Source: Flavobacteriaceae bacterium MAR_2010_72 (lineage in GTDB: Bacteria; Bacteroidota; Bacteroidia; Flavobacteriales; Flavobacteriaceae). From it: a DNA stretch of 64,000 nt. Below are positions 38,708 to 48,124 of the stretch, piece by piece. The DNA lies in NCBI GenBank assembly GCA_003550275.1, contig QXCW01000002.1:2430001-2494000 (forward strand). The letters are read 5' to 3'. A program made the position numbers and the translations under genes. A model generated the notes under the pieces. The model saw only the letters and a program-made list of their open reading frames with translations, was not told the origin of the DNA and did no database searches. Each line of letters starts with the position of its first letter. Position 1 is the stretch's first letter.

Positions 38708-41152
38708 ATGAAATCAAAGTTATTTATCCTCTTTTTGTTGCTTTTCCAATTCAATTTTGGACAAGAAAACCTAACCTATCAAAAGCCTCCCCAAAGCATT
38801 CTGGAATTAGCTGAAGCGCCTTTAGCACCAAGTATACGAATGGACAGTAAAGGCGAAAATATTGTCTTTTTATACAGAAGTAATTATAAAACCATTGACG
38901 AACTTTCAGAAGAAGAGTTACGTTTAGGTGGATTACGAATTAATCCCGTAACAAATATAGGTAGCCGAACAAGATATAATACAGACATTAAAGTTCGTGT
39001 AGGTGTGAAAGGTGACATACAAGACGTGCAAGGTTTACCTGAAAATGGGCGTTATGCCAATTTTTCGTATGCACCTAATGAGCAGCTTATGGCATTTACC
39101 AATACCACAAACAAAGGCGTTGAACTTTGGATTTTAGATATTCCATCAGCTAAAGCTTCAAAAATAAGTAATGCCAATTTAAATGCCAATATCGGAAGAC
39201 CATTTACCTGGTTCAAGGATAGTAGTGCGCTAATTGCAGAATTTCTTCCAGATAATAGACAAGTCCTAATCAACACTAAAGAAGCTGTCCCAACTGGACC
39301 AACAATCTCTGTTAGTGAAGCTGGAGTCAAAGCACAAAATAGAACGTATCAGGATTTATTAAAAAATCCAAATGACGAGTACAATTTTGAACAACTCACC
39401 TTATCCGAACTTCGAAAAGTGACCATTGATGGCAAAACGTCACTTTGGAAACCAAGTGCTATGTATCGTAGCGTTGATTTTTCACCAGACGGTAATTATG
39501 TTATGATTACAACTATTGAAAAACCCTTTTCATATTTAGTGCCTTATTACCGTTTTCCGTCAAAAACGGCGATCTATAAAAGCAATGGTGATTTAGTCAA
39601 AACCGTTTTAGAAGTTCCGCTTATCGAAGATTTACCAAAAGGATTTATGGCTGAACGAACAGGTAAACGTGACCTTGCATGGCGAAATGATAAGCCCGCA
39701 ACATTAATTTGGGTTGAAGCTTTAGATAGCGGTGACCCAGAAAACGACGTCCCTTTTAGAGATGAAGTGTTTCAGCAAAATGCTCCATTCAATGGGCCAG
39801 TTACGTCGCTTCTAAAAACAAAGGATCGCTTTGCTGGCATCCTTTGGGGCAACAGTAGCACTGCTATTGCATACGACCGTTGGTGGAATACACGAAACAC
39901 ACGCACCTACGTATTCAATCCTTCTAACCCAAAACAACAACCAGAAATTCTTTTTGATCGCAACTACCAAGATGTTTATAGTGATCCTGGAAATTTTGTG
40001 ACCAAGGATAACGAATTTGGAGAACGTGTTTTAGAATTGGATGGTACCAACGCATTTTTATTAGGAGATGGCTATAGCCCAGAAGGTAAGTTTCCATTTG
40101 TGGATGAGCTTGATTTGAGTACCAAAAAGAAAAATCGTCTTTATGAATCTAAACTAACTGACAAAGTTGAAACGCTCTCCTTTGCACTTGATGCAAAAGC
40201 TGGAGAAATTGTTGTTCAAATTGAATCAAAGAATGAGTTTCCCAATTACTATATCAGAAACATTAAAAAGCGTATTGGATTAATTCCATTAACTCAATTT
40301 GAAAATCCGTTTAAAAGTATTCAAAATGTACATAAAGAAGTAATTAAATATAAACGTGACGATGGTTTAGATCTCAACGCAACACTATATTTACCGACCA
40401 ACTACGAAGAAGGAAAAAAATATCCCATGATTATGTGGGCCTATCCTCGTGAATACAAAGATAAAAATAGTGCTTCACAAAGCACTTCAAATTCAAACGA
40501 ATTTACTTACCCATCTTATGGCTCCCCACTTTATTGGGTTACCAGAGGTTATGTGGTTTTAGACGATGCGTCGTTCCCTATCGTCGGTGAAGGTGACGAA
40601 GAACCAAATGACAGTTTTATAAACCAGTTAGTCGCTAATGGAAAAGCAGGAATTGATGCCGTAGATGCTTTAGGCTATATCGACAGAGAGCGTGTGGCTG
40701 TTGGAGGGCATTCGTATGGTGCATTTATGACCGCTAATTTGTTATCACATTCTAACTTATTTGCTGCAGGAATTGCCAGAAGTGGTGCTTACAATAGAAC
40801 ATTGACACCTTTTGGCTTTCAAAGTGAAGAGCGCAGTTATTGGGAAGCACCCGAAATTTATTACAATATGTCACCTTTTATGCATGCCGATACCATGAAA
40901 ACACCACTGCTGCTTATTCATGGTGAAGCTGATAATAATTCAGGCACCTATCCCCTACAGAGTGAGCGCTACTTTAATGCTCTAAAAGGATTGGGAGCTC
41001 CAGTAAGATTGGTTATGCTACCAAAGGAAAGTCATGGCTATGCTGCGAAAGAATCCATAATGCACATGCTTTGGGAACAAGATCAGTGGCTTGAACAGTA
41101 TCTGAAAAAGAAAGAAGACATTGCACTTCCTGAAGAATCAATGAAAGACTAA
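38708..41152 (+). CDS. Exported S9-family (prolyl oligopeptidase-like) peptidase
   Basis: 814 aa with signal peptide MKSKLFILFLLLFQFNFG. An N-terminal beta-propeller-like region (about 40-560) contains repeats such as YANFSYAPNEQLMAFTN and RSVDFSPDGNYVMITT. The C-terminal alpha/beta hydrolase has the nucleophile in VAVGGHSYGAFMTANL, the Asp in LLIHGEADNNSGTYPLQ and the His in LPKESHGYAAKES. The sequence resembles glutamyl-endopeptidase-type S9 enzymes of Bacteroidota and plants. Periplasmic. Followed by a strong terminator. Confidence 0.93.
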   Translation: MKSKLFILFLLLFQFNFGQENLTYQKPPQSILELAEAPLAPSIRMDSKGENIVFLYRSNYKTIDELSEEELRLGGLRINPVTNIGSRTRYNTDIKVRVGVKGDIQDVQGLPENGRYANFSYAPNEQLMAFTNTTNKGVELWILDIPSAKASKISNANLNANIGRPFTWFKDSSALIAEFLPDNRQVLINTKEAVPTGPTISVSEAGVKAQNRTYQDLLKNPNDEYNFEQLTLSELRKVTIDGKTSLWKPSAMYRSVDFSPDGNYVMITTIEKPFSYLVPYYRFPSKTAIYKSNGDLVKTVLEVPLIEDLPKGFMAERTGKRDLAWRNDKPATLIWVEALDSGDPENDVPFRDEVFQQNAPFNGPVTSLLKTKDRFAGILWGNSSTAIAYDRWWNTRNTRTYVFNPSNPKQQPEILFDRNYQDVYSDPGNFVTKDNEFGERVLELDGTNAFLLGDGYSPEGKFPFVDELDLSTKKKNRLYESKLTDKVETLSFALDAKAGEIVVQIESKNEFPNYYIRNIKKRIGLIPLTQFENPFKSIQNVHKEVIKYKRDDGLDLNATLYLPTNYEEGKKYPMIMWAYPREYKDKNSASQSTSNSNEFTYPSYGSPLYWVTRGYVVLDDASFPIVGEGDEEPNDSFINQLVANGKAGIDAVDALGYIDRERVAVGGHSYGAFMTANLLSHSNLFAAGIARSGAYNRTLTPFGFQSEERSYWEAPEIYYNMSPFMHADTMKTPLLLIHGEADNNSGTYPLQSERYFNALKGLGAPVRLVMLPKESHGYAAKESIMHMLWEQDQWLEQYLKKKEDIALPEESMKD

Positions 41153-41173
41153 TTAATAACTAAATTTCCTTTT

Positions 41174-41205
41174 AAAAAGGCCATTCATTCCCGAATGGCT
41201 TTTTT
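41174..41205 (+). terminator. Terminator of the S9 peptidase gene
   Basis: Stem AAAAAGGCCATTC / GAATGGCTTTTTT with a short loop, then T residues, 22 bp after the stop codon. Confidence 0.88.
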
Positions 41206-41210
41206 AATGG

Positions 41211-41250
41211 TGTCAGTTTGTCACATTTATACTATTGGCATTTTTGTTGC
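41211..41250 (+). promoter_or_regulatory. Sigma-54-like promoter and upstream direct repeat before htpG
   Basis: TGGCATTTTTGTTGC at 41236-41250 fits the sigma-54 -24/-12 consensus TGGCAC-N5-TTGC with GG and GC at the exact spacing. Thirteen bp upstream lies TGTCAGTTTGTCA (41211-41223), a direct repeat of TGTCA. The start site would fall near 41262, about 30 nt before the htpG ATG. The -24/-12 part also forms an imperfect inverted repeat (TTGGCA / TTGCCAA), so a repressor site is an alternative. Confidence 0.5.
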
Positions 41251-41293
41251 CAAATAAAGAAGTATAACTAATAATTGAAAAAAATCACATATC

Positions 41294-43180
41294 ATGACAA
41301 AAGGAAATATTAATGTTTCGGTAGAGAATATCTTTCCTCTCATTAAAAAATTCTTATACAGCGATCACGAAATCTTTTTACGTGAGTTGATTAGCAATGC
41401 AACAGATGCTACCTTAAAACTAAAGCATTTAACAAGTGTAGGTGATGCTAAAGTTGAATACGGCAATCCAATCATAGAGGTTAAGGTTGACAAAAAAGGA
41501 AAAAAACTACATATTATTGACCAAGGCTTGGGAATGACTGCCGACGAAGTTGAAAAGTACATCAACGAAGTCGCATTTTCTGGTGCTGAAGAATTTTTAG
41601 ATAAATACAAAGACTCGGCGAAGGACACAGGTATCATCGGGCATTTTGGATTAGGGTTTTATTCAGCATTTATGGTTGCCGAAAAAGTGGAGATCATCAC
41701 TAAGTCGTATAAAGATGAACCCGCAGCACATTGGACCTGTGACGGTTCGCCAGAGTTCACTTTAGAACCGCATGATAAAACCGAAAGAGGGACAGAAATC
41801 ATCCTTCATATTGCAGATGATTCCAAAGAATTTTTAGAAGATTCAAGGATTAGCACACTTTTAAAGAAGTACAACAAGTTTATGCCAATTCCAATCAAAT
41901 TTGGAACTAAAGAAGAAACTTTACCACTTCCAGAGGATGCAAAAAAAGATGCAAAACCTGAAAAAGTAACGGTTGACAATATCATAAACAACCCAAACCC
42001 TGCGTGGACCAAGCAACCCACAGATTTGGAAGATCAGGACTACAAAGACTTTTACAGAGAGCTTTACCCAATGCAATTTGAAGAGCCTTTATTCCATATT
42101 CATCTTAATGTAGATTATCCGTTCAATTTAACAGGGATTTTGTATTTCCCTAAAATGACCAACGATCTTAACATTCAAAAGGATAAAATTCAGTTGTACC
42201 AAAATCAAGTATTTGTAACTGATAATGTAGAAGGTATTGTTCCTGAATTTTTGACTATGTTGCGAGGTGTTATTGACTCTCCAGACATTCCGTTAAACGT
42301 ATCACGTTCGTACTTACAGGCTGATGGAGCCGTGAAGAAAATTTCTTCCTATATCACGCGTAAAGTTGCCGATAAATTGAAATCACTGTTTACTAACAAT
42401 CGTGAAGATTTCGAGAAAAAATGGGATGATATTAAAATCGTTATTGAGTACGGGATGCTTTCTGAAGAAAAATTCTTTGAAAAAGCAGATGCCTTTGCGC
42501 TTTACCCAACAGTAGATGGTAAATATTATACATATGAGGAGCTCTATAATAAAATCAAGGCAAATCAAACTGATAAGGACGACAAACTAGTGATTTTATA
42601 TGCCGCTGATAAAGATGCACAACACAGTTATATTGAAGCGGCCAAAGCAAAAGGTTACGAGGTATTACTAATGGATTCTCCAATTGTAAGTCATTTAATG
42701 CAAAAATTGGAAACTTCAAAAGAGAACATCTCATTTAGTCGTGTCGATGCCGACCATATTGATAACCTCATCAAAAAAGAAGATACCAAAATCTCTAAAC
42801 TGACCGTAGAGCAAAAAACAGAGCTTGATACTTTATTAAAAGAAGTTATCCCTTCTGAAAAATTCATGGTTCAGTTAGAATCTATGGACAGTGACGCTGC
42901 TCCATTCATGATTACCCAGCCAGAATTTATGCGCAGAATGAAAGAAATGCAACAAACTGGTGGAGGCGGTATGTTTGGCATGGGGAATATGCCAGAGATG
43001 TATAATCTAGTGGTTAATACCAATTCAGAATTGGTTGGTGAGATTATGAATACCAAAACCAAAAAGAAACAAGAGCGACTAATCAACCAAAGTTTAGATT
43101 TAGCGCGACTTTCTCAAGGTCTATTAAAAGGTGAAGAACTCACTAAATTTATTAAACGCAGTTACGAAATGATAAAATAG
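41294..43180 (+). CDS. htpG: Molecular chaperone HtpG (Hsp90)
   Basis: 628 aa, the usual bacterial Hsp90 length. N-terminal GHKL ATPase: FLRELISNATDATLKLK, IIDQGLGMTADEV and DTGIIGHFGLGFYSAFMVA. The middle domain has LPLNVSRSYLQAD-type sequence (here IPLNVSRSYLQADGAVKKI). The C-terminal part carries an unusual Gly/Met-rich stretch (QQTGGGGMFGMGNMPEMYN), common in Bacteroidota. It is a cytoplasmic ATP-dependent chaperone, monocistronic between two terminators, with a sigma-54-like site upstream. Confidence 0.97.
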   Translation: MTKGNINVSVENIFPLIKKFLYSDHEIFLRELISNATDATLKLKHLTSVGDAKVEYGNPIIEVKVDKKGKKLHIIDQGLGMTADEVEKYINEVAFSGAEEFLDKYKDSAKDTGIIGHFGLGFYSAFMVAEKVEIITKSYKDEPAAHWTCDGSPEFTLEPHDKTERGTEIILHIADDSKEFLEDSRISTLLKKYNKFMPIPIKFGTKEETLPLPEDAKKDAKPEKVTVDNIINNPNPAWTKQPTDLEDQDYKDFYRELYPMQFEEPLFHIHLNVDYPFNLTGILYFPKMTNDLNIQKDKIQLYQNQVFVTDNVEGIVPEFLTMLRGVIDSPDIPLNVSRSYLQADGAVKKISSYITRKVADKLKSLFTNNREDFEKKWDDIKIVIEYGMLSEEKFFEKADAFALYPTVDGKYYTYEELYNKIKANQTDKDDKLVILYAADKDAQHSYIEAAKAKGYEVLLMDSPIVSHLMQKLETSKENISFSRVDADHIDNLIKKEDTKISKLTVEQKTELDTLLKEVIPSEKFMVQLESMDSDAAPFMITQPEFMRRMKEMQQTGGGGMFGMGNMPEMYNLVVNTNSELVGEIMNTKTKKKQERLINQSLDLARLSQGLLKGEELTKFIKRSYEMIK

Positions 43181-43211
43181 GCTTTAAGTCTTTTAAAAAT
43201 AGATTAGTTAT

Positions 43212-43244
43212 AAGCCACTTTGTTCATGCAAAGTGGCTTTTTTT
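43212..43244 (+). terminator. Terminator of htpG
   Basis: Perfect 11-bp stem AAGCCACTTTG / CAAAGTGGCTT, 6-nt loop, T7 tail, about 30 bp after the htpG stop. Confidence 0.92.
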
Positions 43245-43307
43245 CGACTATACTAATCCAATAAAAAACTGTAACTTCGTTAAAGCAGCCCTTAACAACT
43301 ATTAAAA

Positions 43308-44381
43308 ATGACAAAATACGTATTACTCAAGTTTATAATTATATCTGGTTTAGGTTTGTTTTTTCAAGGTAATTCATTTGTAAAAACAAATGTTTTCTCT
43401 GATTACGGCAACCCTAAAACAGCAGATACTTTAGATTTTGACGATGGCCCATACTTATTTATTTATAATGATAGTTTGGTAAAAAAAACCATAATTAATG
43501 GTAAAGTCGAGACCAAAGTTTTGCAACCTGAAGCAGCAAAAACCGAATTTGCTCCAGAAAATTCAACCTTTACAAACGTTACCAAAATTGCAACATTAAG
43601 TGACATTCATGGGCAATATGATTTGTTGATTACACTATTGAAAAACAACAAAATCATAGACGAAAATTTAAATTGGGCATTTGGCAATGGACATTTTGTT
43701 ATTGTTGGGGATATTTTTGATCGCGGGTCTGAAGTAACCGAAGTACTCTGGTTAGTTTATAATTTAGAACAGCAAGCCTTAAAAAGCGGTGGAAAAGTAC
43801 ATTATATTTTGGGCAATCATGAGTATATGGTTCTTCAAAATGATTTAAGGTACATCCATAAAAAATATTGGCAGACGTCAAAAGCACTTCAAACCAATTA
43901 TGATGAGCTTTTCAACACTGAAACTTTATTAGGGAGATGGCTTCGTTCTAAACCAACCATGGTCAAAATCAATGATATTCTATTTGTGCATGGAGGAATT
44001 TCAGAAGAATTTATAGCTCAGGGGTTTAATTTGGAAGCTACTAATGAGATAATGCGTAAATCACTTTATATGGACAAACGCGACATGCAATGGGACTCTA
44101 TTTATGGTGGTTATTTTGATAGTAACGGGCCAATTTGGTACCGTGGTTATTTTAGTGAAGATTTTAAAAAAGCCTGTTTAAACAAACTATTGCGTAAGCT
44201 TGATGTTAAACATATTGTTGTTGGCCACACCTCTCAGACACAAGTAAAAAGTTTGTTTAATAACAAACTGTTTGCTGTAGATTCGAGTATAAAAAATGGG
44301 AGTTATGGCGAAATTCTAATCGTTGAAAACAAAACTTATTATCGAGGTACTCTTGAAGGCGAAAAAATTCAGTTGGATTAA
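43308..44381 (+). CDS. Exported PPP-type metallophosphoesterase (Shewanella-like phosphatase)
   Basis: 357 aa with a hydrophobic N-terminus (YVLLKFIIISGLGLFFQG). All PPP-family metal motifs appear: LSDIHGQYD (GDxHG), IVGDIFDRGSEV (GDxxDRG), YILGNHEYM (GNHE), LFVHGGISEEF and HIVVGHTSQ. The layout resembles Shewanella-like phosphatases, related to eukaryotic PP1/PP2A-type enzymes. An exported location suggests a periplasmic phosphoprotein or small-molecule phosphate substrate. It lies between two terminator-bounded genes, apparently alone. Confidence 0.9.
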   Translation: MTKYVLLKFIIISGLGLFFQGNSFVKTNVFSDYGNPKTADTLDFDDGPYLFIYNDSLVKKTIINGKVETKVLQPEAAKTEFAPENSTFTNVTKIATLSDIHGQYDLLITLLKNNKIIDENLNWAFGNGHFVIVGDIFDRGSEVTEVLWLVYNLEQQALKSGGKVHYILGNHEYMVLQNDLRYIHKKYWQTSKALQTNYDELFNTETLLGRWLRSKPTMVKINDILFVHGGISEEFIAQGFNLEATNEIMRKSLYMDKRDMQWDSIYGGYFDSNGPIWYRGYFSEDFKKACLNKLLRKLDVKHIVVGHTSQTQVKSLFNNKLFAVDSSIKNGSYGEILIVENKTYYRGTLEGEKIQLD

Positions 44382-44391
44382 ATCGGTAAGA

Positions 44392-45450
44392 CTATTCTTT
44401 TCTGGCCGAATTTACAATTTCGGTTTTAAATTTTTCGTTATTTACCATAACCTCAAAAAAGCTGGATAAATACTCTCTCGCTATTGAAAATTCATCTGCA
44501 TTCTCAAACATGTGCTCATGTGAATCTAAAAGAGAAAACATTTCCTTCTTGTTTTTTATAAATTCCTGACGCACTTGTTCAAATAAGGCCTCATCTCTAA
44601 CAAACCCCCTGTATTTACGTTGGGTTACCGATTCTAAGGAAACACGCTCTCCAGGGATTACAGAAACTACGGCATAACTGGTATTCACAAAACCCGACAT
44701 GTCAAAATCATAGGGAATTGGAACCATCTCTTTATCAATATAAATCACTTTTACGTTATGTTGATAGGCTTGTGAAAAGTCTGTATTACCTATCATGTAT
44801 TGAAAAAGTGCATTTCTTATTGAAGCTACGGGCTCTTGACTTAAAGGATGCATTTTACGTTCATAAACTTTGCCTTCAAGGCGTTTTGCCACTGTTTTAT
44901 CATCCTCGATGAAAAACCCTTTTAAATTGTACGATTTTGAAGAATTTCTTTTTACGTTTTCCAGATCAACATCCAATAATCGTGTTTTGAAATGATAGGG
45001 TGAAATAAGTTCAAATAATTTATAGGCCAAGTATTCCTTAACTACATTATCGTTATTATCTCTCTGTACCAAACAAGGTAAAACAATCTTCAGACTTTTA
45101 TTTCCTTCAAAAGGTGAGTCTTTTGAATCCGATTTTTTAATTTTCACTTTTAAAGGTGGAAAATAACAGTTTTTTAATCGGTAATTTCCTCTTGCCCTCA
45201 ATTCGATCTCCAACGATTTCCAAGTATCATCAGTTAACTTATAGGATAGTTTAGAATCTATATAAGTGGAGTCATTCGTTTCTTTTTTAAGGTCTTTTAT
45301 GGAATATGATAATTTAATAGGCATTGTTTGCACTCCCAAAAATAGTTCAGAAACTTGAACATTATTCGCAGACTCTGGCTTTTGGGAATAACCTGAATAG
45401 TAAAATAAAACTGAAAGGGTGAAGATAAAAACCCCTATTGGCTTATTCAT
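44392..45450 (-). CDS. Exported CotH-kinase-like hypothetical protein
   Basis: 352 aa with signal sequence IGVFIFTLSVLFYYSGYSQ. No named domain is certain, but several features recall CotH kinase-fold proteins: IELRARGNYRLKNCYFPPLKVKI early on, a mid-protein Lys in KGFFIEDDKTVAKRL, LFQYMIGNTDFSQAYQHNV (Asp and Asn of a catalytic-loop type) and VPIPYDFDMSGFV (DFD, metal-binding type). If correct it would phosphorylate an exported partner; this is inference. It is convergent with the phosphatase gene 10 bp away. Confidence 0.6.
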   Translation of the reverse strand: MNKPIGVFIFTLSVLFYYSGYSQKPESANNVQVSELFLGVQTMPIKLSYSIKDLKKETNDSTYIDSKLSYKLTDDTWKSLEIELRARGNYRLKNCYFPPLKVKIKKSDSKDSPFEGNKSLKIVLPCLVQRDNNDNVVKEYLAYKLFELISPYHFKTRLLDVDLENVKRNSSKSYNLKGFFIEDDKTVAKRLEGKVYERKMHPLSQEPVASIRNALFQYMIGNTDFSQAYQHNVKVIYIDKEMVPIPYDFDMSGFVNTSYAVVSVIPGERVSLESVTQRKYRGFVRDEALFEQVRQEFIKNKKEMFSLLDSHEHMFENADEFSIAREYLSSFFEVMVNNEKFKTEIVNSARKE

Positions 45451-45556
45451 TATAAAACATTAACTTTATCAAATATAACACATTTATAATCAGCCTATCA
45501 AACCATACTTTACTATAATAAACTTTAGGACATTTTTCGCTTTAGCAATTGCTTTA

Positions 45557-46234
45557 GTGGCCACCTATATGTTTTATCAATTCGAAATTAATTTTGAATT
45601 GAACTTAACCCTATTGAGTATCGCGATTATCTTCCCATTGGTATTTACAATCCGTGGGTCTTTTAGAAGACGTGAAAAAGCACTTGAGCATCTAAGTGAA
45701 TTTAGGAGTTCCATTAAGACCGTGAACTATTTTTTTATGAGTCACGATAGCCTTTCAGAGAAACATAAGTCTGAAATTCAAAATATATTACTCGAAATTA
45801 ATATTAAAACTTTAGTAAATCTTAAATCTAAAGATTGCGATATTAAAGATATTGATAGCCTTGTTCACAAGGTGTATCAATTTACTTTAGATAATAAATC
45901 AACTATGCCTAAAAGTTTGAGGGAAAAAGTATTCAGGTTTATGAAAGATTTGCATGAATCCATTGAAAATGTATACGCAATCCATACGCATAGAACTCCC
46001 ATAAGTCTAAAAGCCTATTGTGAAATTTTCATCTATATCTTCCCATTTATATATGCCCCGACTATTATATTCAGTATAGGCGGTAATAATCCGCATTGGG
46101 TCACTTATTTTATTGTTTTGCTAACCGAATATATCTTGATATCTCTTTATAATATCCAAAATCAGTTAGAATATCCTTTCGATAGTATAGGTTTAGATGA
46201 TATTAAACTGGATAATTTTAAAATCGAGCGATAG
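45557..46234 (+). CDS. Membrane protein of unknown function, start codon uncertain
   Basis: 225 aa counted from the GTG at 45557. Hydrophobic segments at the N-terminus (ATYMFYQFEI and LTLLSIAIIFPLVFTI) are followed by RGSFRRREKALEHLSEF, a charged helical region, then two C-terminal membrane segments (IFIYIFPFIYAPTIIFSI and VTYFIVLLTEYILISLY). The open frame continues upstream to 45479 with INFRTFFALAIALVATYMFYQ, which would complete the first membrane helix, yet no ATG, GTG or TTG occurs there. An ATA or ATT start is therefore possible. I do not recognise a named family. Confidence 0.7.
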   Translation: MATYMFYQFEINFELNLTLLSIAIIFPLVFTIRGSFRRREKALEHLSEFRSSIKTVNYFFMSHDSLSEKHKSEIQNILLEINIKTLVNLKSKDCDIKDIDSLVHKVYQFTLDNKSTMPKSLREKVFRFMKDLHESIENVYAIHTHRTPISLKAYCEIFIYIFPFIYAPTIIFSIGGNNPHWVTYFIVLLTEYILISLYNIQNQLEYPFDSIGLDDIKLDNFKIER

Positions 46235-46265
46235 CCATAAAAATTGTTCGAATACCTTAAAAGTT

Positions 46266-46290
46266 GTAACCAAACCAGATTCAAATCGTC
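46266..46290 (+). promoter_or_regulatory. Candidate ECF-type promoter of the serine hydrolase gene
   Basis: TTGTAACC (GTAACC at 46266-46271) followed by CGTC at 46287-46290, 21 bp start to start. It matches the -35/-10 modules seen on both sides of the ECF sigma/DUF6249 gap to within 1 bp of spacing. The ATG is 45 bp further on. Confidence 0.5.
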
Positions 46291-46335
46291 AAACCATTAA
46301 CATTAAATCTATTCACAATCAAAAACACAAAATTC

Positions 46336-47991
46336 ATGAAACTAATTAGTACCAAAAATTTCTTTACTGTTGTATTACTAACTTTTTTAACTTCTTTTAT
46401 TGGTATCAGTCAAAATCTGGAAAAAGAAGTAGATGCATATTTAAGTACCATGTATCCAGCGGATGAGCCTGGGGTTTCCTTTTTAATTGCGAAAGAAGGA
46501 AAACCTATTTACCAAAAAGCTTTCGGTATGGCCAATTTAGAATTGGATGTTCCTATGAATACCAATAATGTGTTCGAAATTGGCTCTATTACAAAACAGT
46601 TTACTGCCATAGCTATTTTAATGTTGGAAGAACAAGGTAAATTAAAAGTAGAGGATGAAATAACAAAATTCATCCCTGACTACCCTACAATGGGAAATTC
46701 CATTACCATCCATCATTTATTAAATCATACTTCAGGAATTAAAAGTTATACTGGCATGCAAAGTTTTATGAAACATGCCAGAACCGATATGACCCCAACC
46801 GAAATCATTGATATTTTTAAAAATGAACCTATGGATTTTAAAACTGGTGAACAGTTTTTATATAATAATTCAGGTTATATTATTCTCGGTCATATTATTG
46901 AAGTGGTTTCAGGCGAATCTTATGCAGACTTTATCAAAACGCATATTTTTGATAAGTTGGGGATGGACTCTTCCTATTATGGTAGCATGAAACGACTCAT
47001 TCCTAACAGAGCTACAGGGTATTCATCCACTCAAAACGGTTATGAAAATTCAGATTATTTAAGTTTGACTTTGCCTTATGCCGCTGGTTCATTAATGTCT
47101 ACCACGACTGACTTATTAAAATGGCAAATGGCTCTTAATACCTATCAACTTATTTCTAAAAGTAGCTATGAAAAAGCAATTCATGGTTCAACTTTAAACA
47201 ATGGTGAACACATACCCTATGGATACGGGCTTGGGGAAAATAACATAAATGGCTCCCCAAGTATTCAACATGGTGGTGGTATTTTTGGCTATACAACTAT
47301 GGGGATTTATTTGCCACAGGAAAAAGTGTATGTAATTGGACTTACTAATTGTGATTGTAAAAACATTACAGGTTCCACTACAAAAATTGCCGCTATGGCA
47401 ATTGGCAAGCCTTTTCCAGACATTAAAGATGCGATTGAGCTGCCTGAAACCGATCTAAAAAAATGGATTGGAGCTTACCAGTTTGATGAAAGCACTATTA
47501 GACATATTACTTTTGAAAATGGACAGCTCTTCAGTCAGCGCGAAGGCAGCACAAAGCTTCCAATCTATCCAATGTCCAATTCAAAATTTATTTTTGAAGG
47601 TGGTGATACTAGCTATGAATTTAGCTCAAAAGACGGAAAAAAATTGGCCAACTTTAGCAATGGAGGAAATACAATTGTTGGAAAAGAAATAGATAAAGCA
47701 GCTCCTGCTGACAAAGTGGCTATTACGCTAGCTCCAGAAATTCTGAAACAATATATAGGCAAATATGAAATTATGCCACAATTTATAATTGAAATTACAG
47801 TAAACGAAAACCAGATATTTGCACAAGCTACAGGGCAGCCACAATTTGAAATCTTTGCTGAAAAAGAAGATTCCTTTTTCCTGAAGGTCGTACCCGCCGA
47901 ACTTATTTTCAACAAAGATGATAAAGGAAAGGTCGTAAGTGCAACTTTAAATCAAGGTGGCCAACAAATGACTGGCTCTAAACTCGACTAG
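46336..47991 (+). CDS. Exported serine hydrolase (class C beta-lactamase-like)
   Basis: 551 aa with signal peptide FFTVVLLTFLTSFIGISQ. The catalytic SxxK is in EIGSITKQFTA, the YxN in FLYNNSGYIILG and the third box in IQHGGGIFGYTTMG. The family includes D-amino-acid peptidases and esterases; beta-lactam hydrolysis cannot be claimed. Residues about 380-550 form a beta-rich C-terminal region (LKKWIGAYQFDESTIRHI, LKQYIGKYEIMPQFIIEI) with two similar units, as in many Bacteroidota homologs. It is alone, preceded by an ECF-like promoter. Confidence 0.92.
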   Translation: MKLISTKNFFTVVLLTFLTSFIGISQNLEKEVDAYLSTMYPADEPGVSFLIAKEGKPIYQKAFGMANLELDVPMNTNNVFEIGSITKQFTAIAILMLEEQGKLKVEDEITKFIPDYPTMGNSITIHHLLNHTSGIKSYTGMQSFMKHARTDMTPTEIIDIFKNEPMDFKTGEQFLYNNSGYIILGHIIEVVSGESYADFIKTHIFDKLGMDSSYYGSMKRLIPNRATGYSSTQNGYENSDYLSLTLPYAAGSLMSTTTDLLKWQMALNTYQLISKSSYEKAIHGSTLNNGEHIPYGYGLGENNINGSPSIQHGGGIFGYTTMGIYLPQEKVYVIGLTNCDCKNITGSTTKIAAMAIGKPFPDIKDAIELPETDLKKWIGAYQFDESTIRHITFENGQLFSQREGSTKLPIYPMSNSKFIFEGGDTSYEFSSKDGKKLANFSNGGNTIVGKEIDKAAPADKVAITLAPEILKQYIGKYEIMPQFIIEITVNENQIFAQATGQPQFEIFAEKEDSFFLKVVPAELIFNKDDKGKVVSATLNQGGQQMTGSKLD

Positions 47992-48124
47992 ATTACCAAC
48001 TGTTTAACTATAAGCTTGCTTACTTTGTATCACAACTTTAATTAAAGCATACAATTACGGTTGTTATACCATTCACGAAAATAGCATTAGCGAAAAAGAA
48101 TTTGTTGCTAATCATAGGTTATTT

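Noticed and set aside
46336-47991. Beta-lactam resistance gene
   Set aside because: The SxxK/YxN folds are shared by many exported peptidases and esterases; sequence alone does not show beta-lactamase activity.
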